Source: Streptomyces sp. NRRL B-1140 (GTDB lineage Bacteria; Actinomycetota; Actinomycetes; Streptomycetales; Streptomycetaceae). Taken from it: a stretch of 64,000 nucleotides of DNA. Both the position numbers and the translations under genes were made by a program. Location: assembly GCF_001280065.1 (NCBI RefSeq), contig NZ_LGEA01000002.1:145232-209231 (forward strand). Direction: 5' to 3'. The notes beneath the pieces were generated by a model. That model was not told the origin of the DNA and made no database searches. It saw only the letters and a list, made by a program, of their open reading frames with translations. This document shows positions 10,594-18,832 of this stretch, piece after piece (position 1 is the first letter of the stretch; each line of letters opens with the position of its first letter).

Positions 10594-11868
10594 ATGCGAA
10601 CCGTATTGCGGTCGGTCCCGAGCGACCGCCCGGCAACCGCATCATCCGCGTTGCCCCGCCGCGCGCCCCTGCCGGCCCACCACCCGGACCCCGTCCTGGA
10701 CGTGGTCGTTCCGGTGTACAACGAGGAGAACGATCTCGAACCCTGCGTCCGGCGCCTGCACGCCCACCTCGGCGAGACCTTCCCCTACGCCTTCCGCATC
10801 ACCATCGCCGACAACGCCAGCACCGACGCGACGCCGCGGATCGCCGCCCGGCTGGCCGCGGAGCTGCCCGGCACGGACTGGATACGGCTGGCGGAGAAGG
10901 GGCGCGGGCGTGCGCTGCACACCGCGTGGTCACGCTCGCGCGCCCCGGTGCTGGCGTATCTGGACGTCGACCTGTCGACCGACCTCGCGGCGCTGCTGCC
11001 GCTGGTCGCGCCGCTGATCTCGGGCCACTCGGACATCGCCATCGGCACCCGGCTGGCCCGCGGCTCGCGGGTGGTGCGCGGGCCGAAGCGGGAGATCATC
11101 TCCCGCTGCTACAACGGGCTGCTGCGCGGCACGCTCGCGGTGGGCTTCTCCGACGCGCAGTGCGGCTTCAAGGCGGTGCGGCGGGACGTCGCCGAGCGGC
11201 TGCTGCCGCTGGTGGAGGACCGCGAGTGGTTCTTCGACACCGAGTTGCTGGTCATCGCCGAGCGGGCGGGCCTGCGGATCCACGAGGTGCCGGTGGACTG
11301 GGTGGACGACCCCGACAGCCGGGTCCACATCCTCGCCACGGCGCTGGCCGACCTGCGGGGCATGGCCAGGATCGGCGGAGCCCTGGCCCGCGGCGGACTG
11401 CCGCTGTCCGCGCTGCGCCGCAGCGGCGGTGACCTGGCCGGGGAGCTGCCCTCGGGCCTTGCCGGGCAGGTGGTGCGTTTCGCCGCCGTCGGTGCCGCCA
11501 GCACCCTGTGCCATCTGCTGCTGTACACGGTGCTCAGACCGGCGACCGGAGCGCAGGCCGCCAACGCGCTAGCCCTGCTCGCCAGCGCGATCGCCAACAC
11601 GGCGGCCAACCGGCGGGTCACCTTCGGTGTGCGGGGCCGTGGCGGCGCCCTGCGCCACCACCTCAAAGGCCTCGCCGCCTTCCTGATCGGACTGGCCCTG
11701 ACGAGCGGTTCGCTCGCGCTGCTGCACCACACCGCGCCCGGGGCCGGCCACGGGGCCGAACTCATGACCCTGGTCGTCGCCAACCTGGCTGCGACGCTGC
11801 TGCGCTTCCTCCTCTTCCGGGCGTGGGTGTTCCCGGCCCGCCTCACGACAGGACCCTCCGCCCCATGA
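10594..11868 (+). CDS. GT2 polyprenyl-phosphate glycosyltransferase fused to GtrA-like membrane domain
   Basis: A fusion of about 424 residues. The first about 270 residues are a dolichol-phosphate-mannose-synthase-like GT-A domain: LDVVVPVYNEENDLE at the nucleotide site, AYLDVDLSTDL carrying the metal-binding acidic cluster, DAQCGFKAVRRDVA and WFFDTELLVIAERAG. The C-terminal about 125 residues (VVRFAAVGAASTLCHLLLYT onward) are a four-helix GtrA-like domain. It would load a sugar from an NDP-sugar onto a polyprenyl phosphate at the membrane. The 3' end overlaps the next gene as ATGA, and that gene is a GT-C transferase, the expected user of such a donor. The ATG at 10594 lacks a strong Shine-Dalgarno; 10558 is possible. 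Confidence 0.85.
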   Translation: MRTVLRSVPSDRPATASSALPRRAPLPAHHPDPVLDVVVPVYNEENDLEPCVRRLHAHLGETFPYAFRITIADNASTDATPRIAARLAAELPGTDWIRLAEKGRGRALHTAWSRSRAPVLAYLDVDLSTDLAALLPLVAPLISGHSDIAIGTRLARGSRVVRGPKREIISRCYNGLLRGTLAVGFSDAQCGFKAVRRDVAERLLPLVEDREWFFDTELLVIAERAGLRIHEVPVDWVDDPDSRVHILATALADLRGMARIGGALARGGLPLSALRRSGGDLAGELPSGLAGQVVRFAAVGAASTLCHLLLYTVLRPATGAQAANALALLASAIANTAANRRVTFGVRGRGGALRHHLKGLAAFLIGLALTSGSLALLHHTAPGAGHGAELMTLVVANLAATLLRFLLFRAWVFPARLTTGPSAP

Positions 11869-13127
11869 GCACCGTCCAGCTGCGCCGTCCGCCCGCCGGA
11901 ACCGCACCGCCCGAAGTCCCGGACGGAGCACGGCGGTTCCGGCAGCGGCTGCGCACCGCAGCCGCGCGTCACGGGCCCGTGCTGCTGACGTACGGCGTGC
12001 TGAAACTGGCCGGCTTCGGCGTCTTCATGTTCCTGCTGGACTCCGCGGGCGACTTCCGGAAGAAGAACCCGCGCTTCGGCGGCGGCGAGCACGCCTGGGA
12101 CGTCCTGGCCAGCTGGGACGGCTGGTGGTACCAGCAGATCGCCGCGCACGGGTACGACCCGGCCCTGAAGCCGATCCCGGGCGCGACCGGCCTGATCACG
12201 CTGGAGGGCAACTCGGCGGCGTTCTTCCCGCTGTACCCGACGCTGATGCGGCTGGTCTCCGAGTGCACCGGACTCGGCCTGTACGGCGCCGGCATGACGG
12301 TCTCCGTCATCGCCTCGTTCGCCGCCGCGCTCGGCATCTATGCCGTGACCAAACGTCTCGGCGGCCACCGGGCCGGCTTGGTCGCGGCCGGGCTGTGGGC
12401 GGTCTGGCCCGGCTCGGGCACGGAGTGGTCGGGCTACTCGGAGTCCCTCTACACGGCCCTCGCCGCGTGGGCCTGCCATGCGGTCATGACCCGGCGCTGG
12501 CTCACGGCCGGCCTGCTGACCTGCGCGGCAGGGCTGTGCCGGCCCACCGCCGTCGCGCTCGTCGCCGCCCTCGCCGTAGCGGCGGTGCTGTCCCTGCGCC
12601 GGCGCGAGGACGGGGTCCGGCGTCCGCTGGCCGCTGTGGCGATCGCGCCCCTGGGTCTGTTCGGCTATCTCGGCTGGGTCAACTACCGCATGGGCGACAT
12701 CAACGGCTACTCCAAACTGCAGGACGGCGCCTGGGCCCACAAGTTCGACTGGGGAGTCCACACCTTCGACGTGCTGACGTCCCTTCCGGTCGGTCACTTC
12801 GACTACCGCTTCGCGCTGCCCTTCGAGGACGTGATCGGCGTCTGCGTGGTGCTGATGGTGCCGGTGCTGACCGTTTTGCTGACGCGCCTGCGACCCCCTG
12901 CCGTGCTCGTCGTGTACACGGTCCTGTCCTATCTCATGGTGATGTCCACCCAGCAGTACTTCGGCAACGTCTCGCGCTATCTGCTCCCGCTCTTCCCGCT
13001 GTTCGTCCCCCTCGCCCTCGCGATGCGCCGGCTCCGACGGCCGTCCCTGGCGGCGGTCCTCGGCACGGCCGCGCTGGCCTCCGGTTCGTACGCGGGGTAC
13101 GTGCTGTTCGTGCTGGGGGTGCCGTAG
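11865..13127 (+). CDS. GT-C polytopic mannosyltransferase (PIG-V-like)
   Basis: A 420-residue polytopic protein with about nine hydrophobic helices. The first outside loop carries WDVLASWDGWWYQQIAAHGYD and NSAAFFPLYPTLMRL, the arrangement of GT-C enzymes of the PIG-V type that use lipid-phosphate mannose donors. WPGSGTEWSGYSESLYTALAAW is the next conserved block. It likely transfers a sugar, probably mannose, from the polyprenyl phosphate donor made by the preceding gene to an outside acceptor that is not identifiable here. Its ATG overlaps the upstream TGA by 4 bp, so the pair is translationally coupled. Substrate is inference; membrane glycosyltransferase is well supported. Confidence 0.8.
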   Translation: MSTVQLRRPPAGTAPPEVPDGARRFRQRLRTAAARHGPVLLTYGVLKLAGFGVFMFLLDSAGDFRKKNPRFGGGEHAWDVLASWDGWWYQQIAAHGYDPALKPIPGATGLITLEGNSAAFFPLYPTLMRLVSECTGLGLYGAGMTVSVIASFAAALGIYAVTKRLGGHRAGLVAAGLWAVWPGSGTEWSGYSESLYTALAAWACHAVMTRRWLTAGLLTCAAGLCRPTAVALVAALAVAAVLSLRRREDGVRRPLAAVAIAPLGLFGYLGWVNYRMGDINGYSKLQDGAWAHKFDWGVHTFDVLTSLPVGHFDYRFALPFEDVIGVCVVLMVPVLTVLLTRLRPPAVLVVYTVLSYLMVMSTQQYFGNVSRYLLPLFPLFVPLALAMRRLRRPSLAAVLGTAALASGSYAGYVLFVLGVP

Positions 13128-13276
13128 GAACGGCCGGCCCGTCGGCGTCCGGTGGGACGGCTCCGCGGTGAGATGGCTCCGAAACATTCCCTTCACCCAG
13201 GAAGTATTTAGGGGTAACGACCGCTGCCTACCGTGCCTGCCTTGTCAGTCCCCAACCCGCAGCAAGGAGGCGTGGC

Positions 13277-14941
13277 ATGAGTGCCGAGCCACGACTGGCC
13301 GCAGTAGCCGAACCGGAACCCGCACCGCAGGCAGCACCGGGCACGGACCAGGCCGTCACGGAGACCCTCGAGGACTACACGCTCCGCTTCGCTCCGCGCA
13401 GTTACCGGCGCTGGACCCCGATGGTGGTGGCGACGACCGCGCTCGGCGGCATCGCCTACATGGCCGACTTCTCCATCGGGGCCGGCATCGGACTGGCCCA
13501 CGGCACCGGCAACGCGCTGCTCGCGATCGCCGTCGCCGCGGTCGTCATCTTCCTGACCGGCTTCCCGCTGGCCTACTACGGCGCCCGCTACAACATCGAC
13601 CTGGACCTGATCACCCGCGGCTCCGGCTTCGGCTACTTCGGCTCGGTCCTCACCAGCGTCATCTTCGCCAGCTTCACCTTCATCTTCTTCGCCCTGGAAG
13701 GCTCGATCATGGCCCAGGGCCTGAAACTGGGCCTCGGACTGCCGCTCTGGCTGGGCTACCTGGTCTCCACGCTGATGGTGATCCCCCTGGTGATCTACGG
13801 CATGAAGGCGCTGAGCAAGCTCCAGGTGTGGACCACTCCGATCTGGCTACTGCTGATGGTCGGCCCGCTGGTCTACCTGGTCGCAACCGACCCGGGCACC
13901 GTCGACCGCTTCCTCTCCTACGCGGGCACCGACGGGGACGGCGGCATCGACACGGCCTCCGTGCTGCTCGGTGCGGGCGTGTGCCTGTCGCTGATCGCAC
14001 AGATCGGCGAGCAGATCGACTATTTGCGCTTCATGCCACCCAAGACCGAGGCGAACAAGCGCAGTTGGTGGACGGCCGTGGTGATGGCCGGCCCGGGCTG
14101 GGTGGTGCTGGGGGCACTCAAGCAGGCCATCGGAGTGTTCCTCGCGGTGTACATCATCGCCGAGGTCGGCGCCTCCGCCGCGCCCGAGCCGATCCAGCAG
14201 TTCAAGGGCGCCTTCGACGCGATGATGCCGTCCTGGCTCGTCGTCCCCCTCGCCGTGGTGCTGGTCGTCATCAGCCAGATCAAGATCAACGTGACGAACG
14301 CGTACTCCGGCTCCCTCGCGTGGACCAACTCCGTCACCCGGGTCACGAAGCGCTACCCGGGCCGGATGGTCTTCGTCCTGGTCAACCTGGGCTTCGCGCT
14401 GGCCCTGATGGAGGCCGACATGTTCAGCTTCCTCAACAGCATCCTGGGGTTCTACTCGAACTGCGCGATCGCCTGGGTGGTCACCGTGGCCACCGACATC
14501 GGCATCAACAAGTACGTGCTGAAGCTGTCCCCGCACGCCCCCGAGTTCCGCCGCGGCATGCTCTACGCCGTCAACCCCGTCGGGGTCGTGGCCTTCGTCG
14601 CCGCCTCGGGGCTGTCCATCGCCATGTACTTCCACGCCCTCGGCGACGCGCTCCAGCCGTACTCCCCCGTCGCCGCGGCCGTCATCGCCTTCGTCCTCAC
14701 ACCAGTGATGGCTGTGGTCACCAAGGGCCGGTACTACCTGCGCCGCACCGACGACGGCATCGCCGAGCCGCTGCTGGACGAGGACGGCAACCCCAGCGCC
14801 GTCGCCTACGAGTGCCATGTGTGCCGGCAGCAGTTCGAGCGGCCGGACGTGGCCGCCTGCCGGACGCACGACGCTGTCGTCTGCTCGCTGTGCCTGAGCA
14901 CCGACAAGGTCGGTGATCACGTCCTGCCGGCCACGGTCTGA
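13277..14941 (+). CDS. NCS1-family nucleobase/allantoin-type permease with C-terminal Cys/His tail
   Basis: A 554-residue transporter with about twelve membrane helices. The first is preceded by FAPRSYRRWTPMVVATTALGGIAYMADFS, and QIGEQIDYLRFMP and QIKINVTNAYSGSLAWTN mark the NCS1 (PurR-cytosine permease) fold. It probably imports a purine, pyrimidine, allantoin or related nitrogen source by cation symport. The last about 50 residues are soluble and contain CHVCRQQF, a middle ACRTHD and VCSLCLS, giving CxxC, CxxH and CxxC pairs as in a zinc knuckle. That tail is not part of the usual NCS1 architecture I know. AAGGAGG lies 5 nt before the ATG at 13277. The gene stands alone and no regulator is adjacent. 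Confidence 0.85.
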   Translation: MSAEPRLAAVAEPEPAPQAAPGTDQAVTETLEDYTLRFAPRSYRRWTPMVVATTALGGIAYMADFSIGAGIGLAHGTGNALLAIAVAAVVIFLTGFPLAYYGARYNIDLDLITRGSGFGYFGSVLTSVIFASFTFIFFALEGSIMAQGLKLGLGLPLWLGYLVSTLMVIPLVIYGMKALSKLQVWTTPIWLLLMVGPLVYLVATDPGTVDRFLSYAGTDGDGGIDTASVLLGAGVCLSLIAQIGEQIDYLRFMPPKTEANKRSWWTAVVMAGPGWVVLGALKQAIGVFLAVYIIAEVGASAAPEPIQQFKGAFDAMMPSWLVVPLAVVLVVISQIKINVTNAYSGSLAWTNSVTRVTKRYPGRMVFVLVNLGFALALMEADMFSFLNSILGFYSNCAIAWVVTVATDIGINKYVLKLSPHAPEFRRGMLYAVNPVGVVAFVAASGLSIAMYFHALGDALQPYSPVAAAVIAFVLTPVMAVVTKGRYYLRRTDDGIAEPLLDEDGNPSAVAYECHVCRQQFERPDVAACRTHDAVVCSLCLSTDKVGDHVLPATV

Positions 14942-14948
14942 GGGGTGC

Positions 14949-14976
14949 GGCGGGAGCGCGACGGGGCTCTCCCGCC
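14949..14976 (+). terminator. Terminator-like hairpin after permease gene
   Basis: An 8-bp perfect stem GGCGGGAG / CTCCCGCC with a 12-nt loop begins 8 bp after the permease stop. There is no U-tract, which is common for Streptomyces terminators, so function is inferred from position and stem strength only. Confidence 0.5.
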
Positions 14977-15108
14977 CCACGGCACGTTCCAAGTCGGTCT
15001 CGGACGCGCTGTCCGCGACCGGACGAGGGGTGACTCCGGTGCCCGGGCGGCATACTGATCTTGCGCTGCGCAGTGATCAGGAGACGGCCGGAGAGGGGAT
15101 GACGGCAC

Positions 15109-15564
15109 GTGACCACCGAAGAGCCGGACGGGCGGGGAGCCTCCCACGAGCCGCCCGGCGTTCCCCCGTTCCACGACGACATGTGGCTGAGGTTTCTCAC
15201 GGACAGCGAGTCCGCCATACGCGTCTCCGCTCCCAGGGAGCCCTCGGCCGAGGAGCGGGCCGCGGGGCGGCAGCTCCAGCCCCCGCACGCCGTGGGTGAT
15301 CTGTGGCAGCCGGAGGACCTCTGGGTCCGGGTGGCGTGGCGGGACCTGGACCGCCGTGCCAAGGTACGGCGCGCGGGTCGGGTGGCCGCCACCGCAGCCG
15401 CCGTCGCGCTGGCCCTCGGAGCCTGGTCCCAGCTCTCCACCGGTGCGGGCTCCGGCCACCGGCCCGGCGAGACCACGGTGCGGCAGGTCGAGGGTGCGAC
15501 GGCGCGACTGGCCACGGCCACACCCGTCCCGTCCACGGTGCCCCTGAAGCAGCCGGCCCGATAG
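15109..15564 (+). CDS. Small single-pass membrane protein, unknown function
   Basis: A 151-residue protein I do not recognise. It has a hydrophilic acidic N-terminus (about 1-85, including HDDMWLRFLTDSESAIRVSAP and WQPEDLWVRVAWRDLDRRAKVRR), one membrane helix (VAATAAAVALALGAWSQL, about 91-108) and a short Thr/Pro-rich outside tail. The orientation resembles small anti-sigma-like proteins, but no sigma gene is next to it. The GTG at 15109 has GGAGAGGGG about 10 nt upstream. Codon use matches its neighbours, so it is very probably a real gene. Confidence 0.65.
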   Translation: MTTEEPDGRGASHEPPGVPPFHDDMWLRFLTDSESAIRVSAPREPSAEERAAGRQLQPPHAVGDLWQPEDLWVRVAWRDLDRRAKVRRAGRVAATAAAVALALGAWSQLSTGAGSGHRPGETTVRQVEGATARLATATPVPSTVPLKQPAR

Positions 15565-15659
15565 CTCAAGCAGGCCCGAGGTGGTTCCTGCGCGCCGCCC
15601 ACTCGCACCGCCACGGGGCTGCGAGACCACCGGAAGCAGGTACCGGTGGACCGCGGTGT

Positions 15660-16241
15660 TCAGCCCGTCTTCCAGCCCCTGCGCGTGTCGATCCGCTCCC
15701 ACTCCGCATCCCACTGGGACATGCGGCGCCGGTCGAGGCCCAGGCGGGTCAGCCAGGTGGCTCCCAGCACCGCGGCGCCCGTGAAGAACCCGGCGAGCGC
15801 GCCGCCCATGGCGGTGTGCAGCCACGCCTCGCCCCCGGACACGGGCGCGCTCGTGAGGTCACCGCTCCGGTTCACCCACACGGAGAGGGTGCTTCCGGCG
15901 GGTGCTCTCGCCGGGACCCGGGCCTCCTCCCGGTGCGTGGAGCCGTCGGGCGCGGTCCACCGCACCTTGCCCCACACCCGGTGGTCGCTCGCCTCACGGG
16001 CCGGTGACGGGCCGGGCGCGTCCTCGACGACCGTCGCCCGGACCTGGCTGCTCTCGGCCCGCTGCCGCTCGACGGCCTGCTCGACCGTGCCCGCCGCGAG
16101 CAGCCCCGCGATCAGCCCGCCGAGCAGGGCGAGCACCCAGCCCGCGAGCACGATCCAGGCCTCGACGACGTCGACGCGCCGTTTGAGCGCGTTGCGCCGC
16201 CACCGCCACCACCGCACGGTCACACGTTCTGACGCTTCCAT
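15660..16241 (-). CDS. Rv1733c-like two-helix membrane protein
   Basis: 193 residues with two membrane helices (AWIVLAGWVLALLGGLIAGLLAAG at about 29-52; AMGGALAGFFTGAAVLGATWL at about 145-165) flanking a roughly 90-residue outside beta domain with VWGKVRWTAPDGSTHREEARVPA and LSVWVNRSGDLTSAP. This is the layout of the Rv1733c family, widespread in actinobacteria and of unknown function. The N-terminus is strongly basic (RWWRWRRNALKRRVDVVEAW). A second family member lies at 54169-54750. The ATG at 16241 has a GGGGGTG-type site upstream. Confidence 0.8.
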   Translation of the reverse strand: MEASERVTVRWWRWRRNALKRRVDVVEAWIVLAGWVLALLGGLIAGLLAAGTVEQAVERQRAESSQVRATVVEDAPGPSPAREASDHRVWGKVRWTAPDGSTHREEARVPARAPAGSTLSVWVNRSGDLTSAPVSGGEAWLHTAMGGALAGFFTGAAVLGATWLTRLGLDRRRMSQWDAEWERIDTRRGWKTG

Positions 16242-16354
16242 GGGCCGACACCCCCTCGTGAGCACCGGCAGCACCCTTCCAGTGTGCGCCTGTCAGCCGG
16301 GAACGCCCGCCGATCAACGCCGGGCGTGGGCACTCCGGGCGGCGCGAGTCCGGA

Positions 16355-17455
16355 TCAGCCGGGAGAGGCCGCGATGTGTACCCGGTCGCTCACTCCCCCG
16401 GAGAGGAAGGAGGCCATCGCCCGCCCCTCCTCGGCGACGGCCGTGCGGTCGGTCCGGGACAAGCGGCGCAACGGTGTGACGTGCACTGTGCCCTCCTCGA
16501 CGGTCCAGGTGGCGGTGACCCTGCCGTCGACCAGGACGACTCGGGCGCCGGCGACGGACAGATGACGGTGCTGGTCGTCGATGATCCGGCTGCGGTCGTG
16601 ATATCCGAGGATCGCGTTGTCGAACGCCGGCAGGAACCTCACCGGCGCCGGGGTGCCGGGATCGGGGCGGGGAGCTTCGGGGAGGTCGAGCAGTTCGCGG
16701 CCGCGTTCGTCACGGAAGGCGACGAGTTCCTCGCGGAGGGCGGACACCGCGGCGGGCAGTCCGGCAAGACCGCACCAGGCGCGCAGGTCGGCCGGGGCGG
16801 CGGGGCCGAACGCGGCCAGGTAGCGCCGTACCAGCGCCCGGCCCACGGGGTCGGAGACGTCCGGGGAGGGCGGATCGGTCTCGCGGCCGAGCCAGGAGGA
16901 GAGGAGCGCATAGCGCGCACCCCCTCGGGTGCGCCACAGGCCGCGTGGCGGCACCTGGACCGTCGGGAGGAGAGCCGCGACGAGCATCTCGCCCAGGGGC
17001 CGCGGCGGCGCCCCTGGCCGGCGGCCGGCGACGGCTCGTGCGAGGTCGGGCATCGAGCGGGGTTCGCCGTCGGCCATGACCTCCCGGCCCGCCGCCGCCA
17101 GTTCGTCGGGATCGATTCCGTCGAGTTCGCGCCGGTACACGCCGAGGACCCGCTGCCGGAGCATGGCGTCGTGGCGGGAACGCCAGGCCACGACGTCGTC
17201 GGCGGTGACGAGATGGACGGTGCGGCGCATGAGGTGGGTGCGCACGACACGGCGCCCGGTCAGCAGGTCCGACAACTCCGCCGGGTCGAAGCCCCGCAGC
17301 CGCGACCACAGGCCGGGGAACGGCTCCTGCGGTTCCTGCGCCTGGAGACCGCACAGGTGCGCGACCGCGTCGAGGACCGGCAGGTCGGCACGCTCGAGGA
17401 GCAACTGCCGGGCCAGGGTGGCGCGGTTGAGCGCCCGAGCGTCGAGAACGGTCAT
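16355..17455 (-). CDS. AlkZ-like DNA glycosylase (winged-helix HTH_42 family)
   Basis: A 366-residue protein of the HTH_42 family, now known to contain monofunctional DNA glycosylases of the AlkZ/YcaQ type that unhook interstrand crosslinks or remove bulky alkyl adducts. The catalytic Gln-x-Gln signature is visible as LQAQ (Q38 and Q40), matching the QxQ pattern of AlkZ-type enzymes rather than the QxD of YcaQ. HLMRRTVHLVTADD, AFGPAAPADLRAWCGL and PAFDNAILGYHDRSRI are further family blocks. GAGG lies 7 nt before the ATG at 17455. Members in natural-product clusters confer self-resistance to DNA-damaging antibiotics; no such cluster is visible here, so a general repair role is more likely. The glycosylase activity is inferred. 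Confidence 0.78.
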   Translation of the reverse strand: MTVLDARALNRATLARQLLLERADLPVLDAVAHLCGLQAQEPQEPFPGLWSRLRGFDPAELSDLLTGRRVVRTHLMRRTVHLVTADDVVAWRSRHDAMLRQRVLGVYRRELDGIDPDELAAAGREVMADGEPRSMPDLARAVAGRRPGAPPRPLGEMLVAALLPTVQVPPRGLWRTRGGARYALLSSWLGRETDPPSPDVSDPVGRALVRRYLAAFGPAAPADLRAWCGLAGLPAAVSALREELVAFRDERGRELLDLPEAPRPDPGTPAPVRFLPAFDNAILGYHDRSRIIDDQHRHLSVAGARVVLVDGRVTATWTVEEGTVHVTPLRRLSRTDRTAVAEEGRAMASFLSGGVSDRVHIAASPG

Positions 17456-17653
17456 CACAGCACCTCGGCCCTCGCGTCGTGTGCCGACCCGCGGACCGGG
17501 TGTCCGGGCGGCTTGCGCGCTCACGGTCGCACGGGATGCGGTCAGTTCGTGTCCGCATCCCGTGCCGGTGTGTCCGGCCGCCCGGTCTCACACCGGGGCC
17601 CGGCGGTGGCCGGGAGCCCGGGCGGCGCCACCGCCCCGCGCGGCGGTTGTGCG

Positions 17654-18781
17654 TCACCTTCGTTGCCACTCCTCCGCCAGGAGCCGGTACGAGCGCACCC
17701 GGTCGGCGTGGCCGTGGGTGATGGTCGTGATGATCAGCTCGTCCGCGCCGGTGGCCTCCTGCAGTTGTTCGAGCTGGTCCGCGACGCGTCCGGGCGACCC
17801 GACGAACTGGGTGTCGACGCGGTCGGCGACCAGGGCCCGGTCCTGCTCGGTCCAGCGGTGGGCGCGGGCCTGCTCGGAGGTGGGGAAGGGGATCGCGCCC
17901 TCGGCGGTGCGGATGCTGCGGACCCACGGTCCGTATCCGGTGGCCAGCTCGCGGGCGGTCGCGTCGTCCTCGGCCACGACGACGTCGGCGGAGACGCTGA
18001 CGTAGGGCTTGTCGAGGTGGTCGGAGGGCAGGAACGCAGCCCGGTAGCCTTCTGCCGCCTCCAGGACGGTGGCCGGGCTGACGTGGTAGTTGGCGGCGAA
18101 GCGCAGGCCGTTGCGCCCGGCGACGTCGGCGCTCTCCCCACCGCTGCTGCCGAGGACCCACACCTGCACGTCGGCACCCTCACCGGGAACCGCGTGCGCC
18201 TCGACGCCGTCAGCCGAGCGGTAGTCGCCGCGCAGCAGCGCGAGGACGTCGCTGATCTGCTCGGCGTAGTCCTGATGCCGGGCGCCCGGCTGCTGCAGCA
18301 GTTGCTGCTGGAGCCGCAGGCGTGGTGAGCCCCGCAGGTGCTCGGGTGAGAACCGGGGCGGGATTCTGAGGCCGTTGGGGGTTCGGCCGTCGACGACGGG
18401 CGTCGTGGTGGGCCGGGGCTGCGCCGTCTGCCCTGAGGGACGTCCGCCGGAGCGGCCGAGGCCCAGATCCAGGCGTCCCGGGTGCAGGGCGTCGATCAGG
18501 CCGAACTCCTCCACGGTGGACAGGGCGGTGCGGTGGCCGAGTTGTACGGCGCCCGAGCCGATCCTGATCGTGGAGGTCGCTGAGGCGGTCAGGGCGAGTA
18601 CGACGGCGGGAGAGGACCCGGCGACGCCGGGGTTGAGGTGGTGCTCGGCGAACCAGTAGCGGCTGTAGCCGTACGCTTCGGTCTGCCGCGCGAGGTCCAG
18701 GGTGTTGCGCAGGGCGTCGGCGGTGGTGGCGCCGGAGGGGATCGGGACGAGGTCGAGGACTCCGAGGGGGATGCGGGACAT
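17654..18781 (-). CDS. LLM-class flavin-dependent oxidoreductase (luciferase-like, subgroup with YhbW/LuxA similarity)
   Basis: A 375-residue TIM-barrel protein of the bacterial luciferase-like family. LGVLDLVPIPSG begins the barrel; YGYSRYWFAEHHLNP carries the family HH pair; IRIGSGAVQLGHRTALSTVEEFGLIDALHPGRLDLGLGRS is the FMN phosphate region; VWVLGSSGGESADVAGRNGLRFA and QFVGSPGRVADQLEQL lie near the C-terminus. It uses FMNH2 and O2, and its substrate is unknown. It is the last gene of a sulfur-type ABC transporter operon and follows a binding-protein gene by 51 bp, so oxidation of an imported organosulfur compound is the best guess. An Arg/Pro-rich insert at about 112-165 is longer than usual. 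Confidence 0.82.
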   Translation of the reverse strand: MSRIPLGVLDLVPIPSGATTADALRNTLDLARQTEAYGYSRYWFAEHHLNPGVAGSSPAVVLALTASATSTIRIGSGAVQLGHRTALSTVEEFGLIDALHPGRLDLGLGRSGGRPSGQTAQPRPTTTPVVDGRTPNGLRIPPRFSPEHLRGSPRLRLQQQLLQQPGARHQDYAEQISDVLALLRGDYRSADGVEAHAVPGEGADVQVWVLGSSGGESADVAGRNGLRFAANYHVSPATVLEAAEGYRAAFLPSDHLDKPYVSVSADVVVAEDDATARELATGYGPWVRSIRTAEGAIPFPTSEQARAHRWTEQDRALVADRVDTQFVGSPGRVADQLEQLQEATGADELIITTITHGHADRVRSYRLLAEEWQRR

Positions 18782-18832
18782 GGTCGGTGCTCCTCAGCGT
18801 GGGGCGGCGGAAGGGGACGAGGGGGCGTCCGG

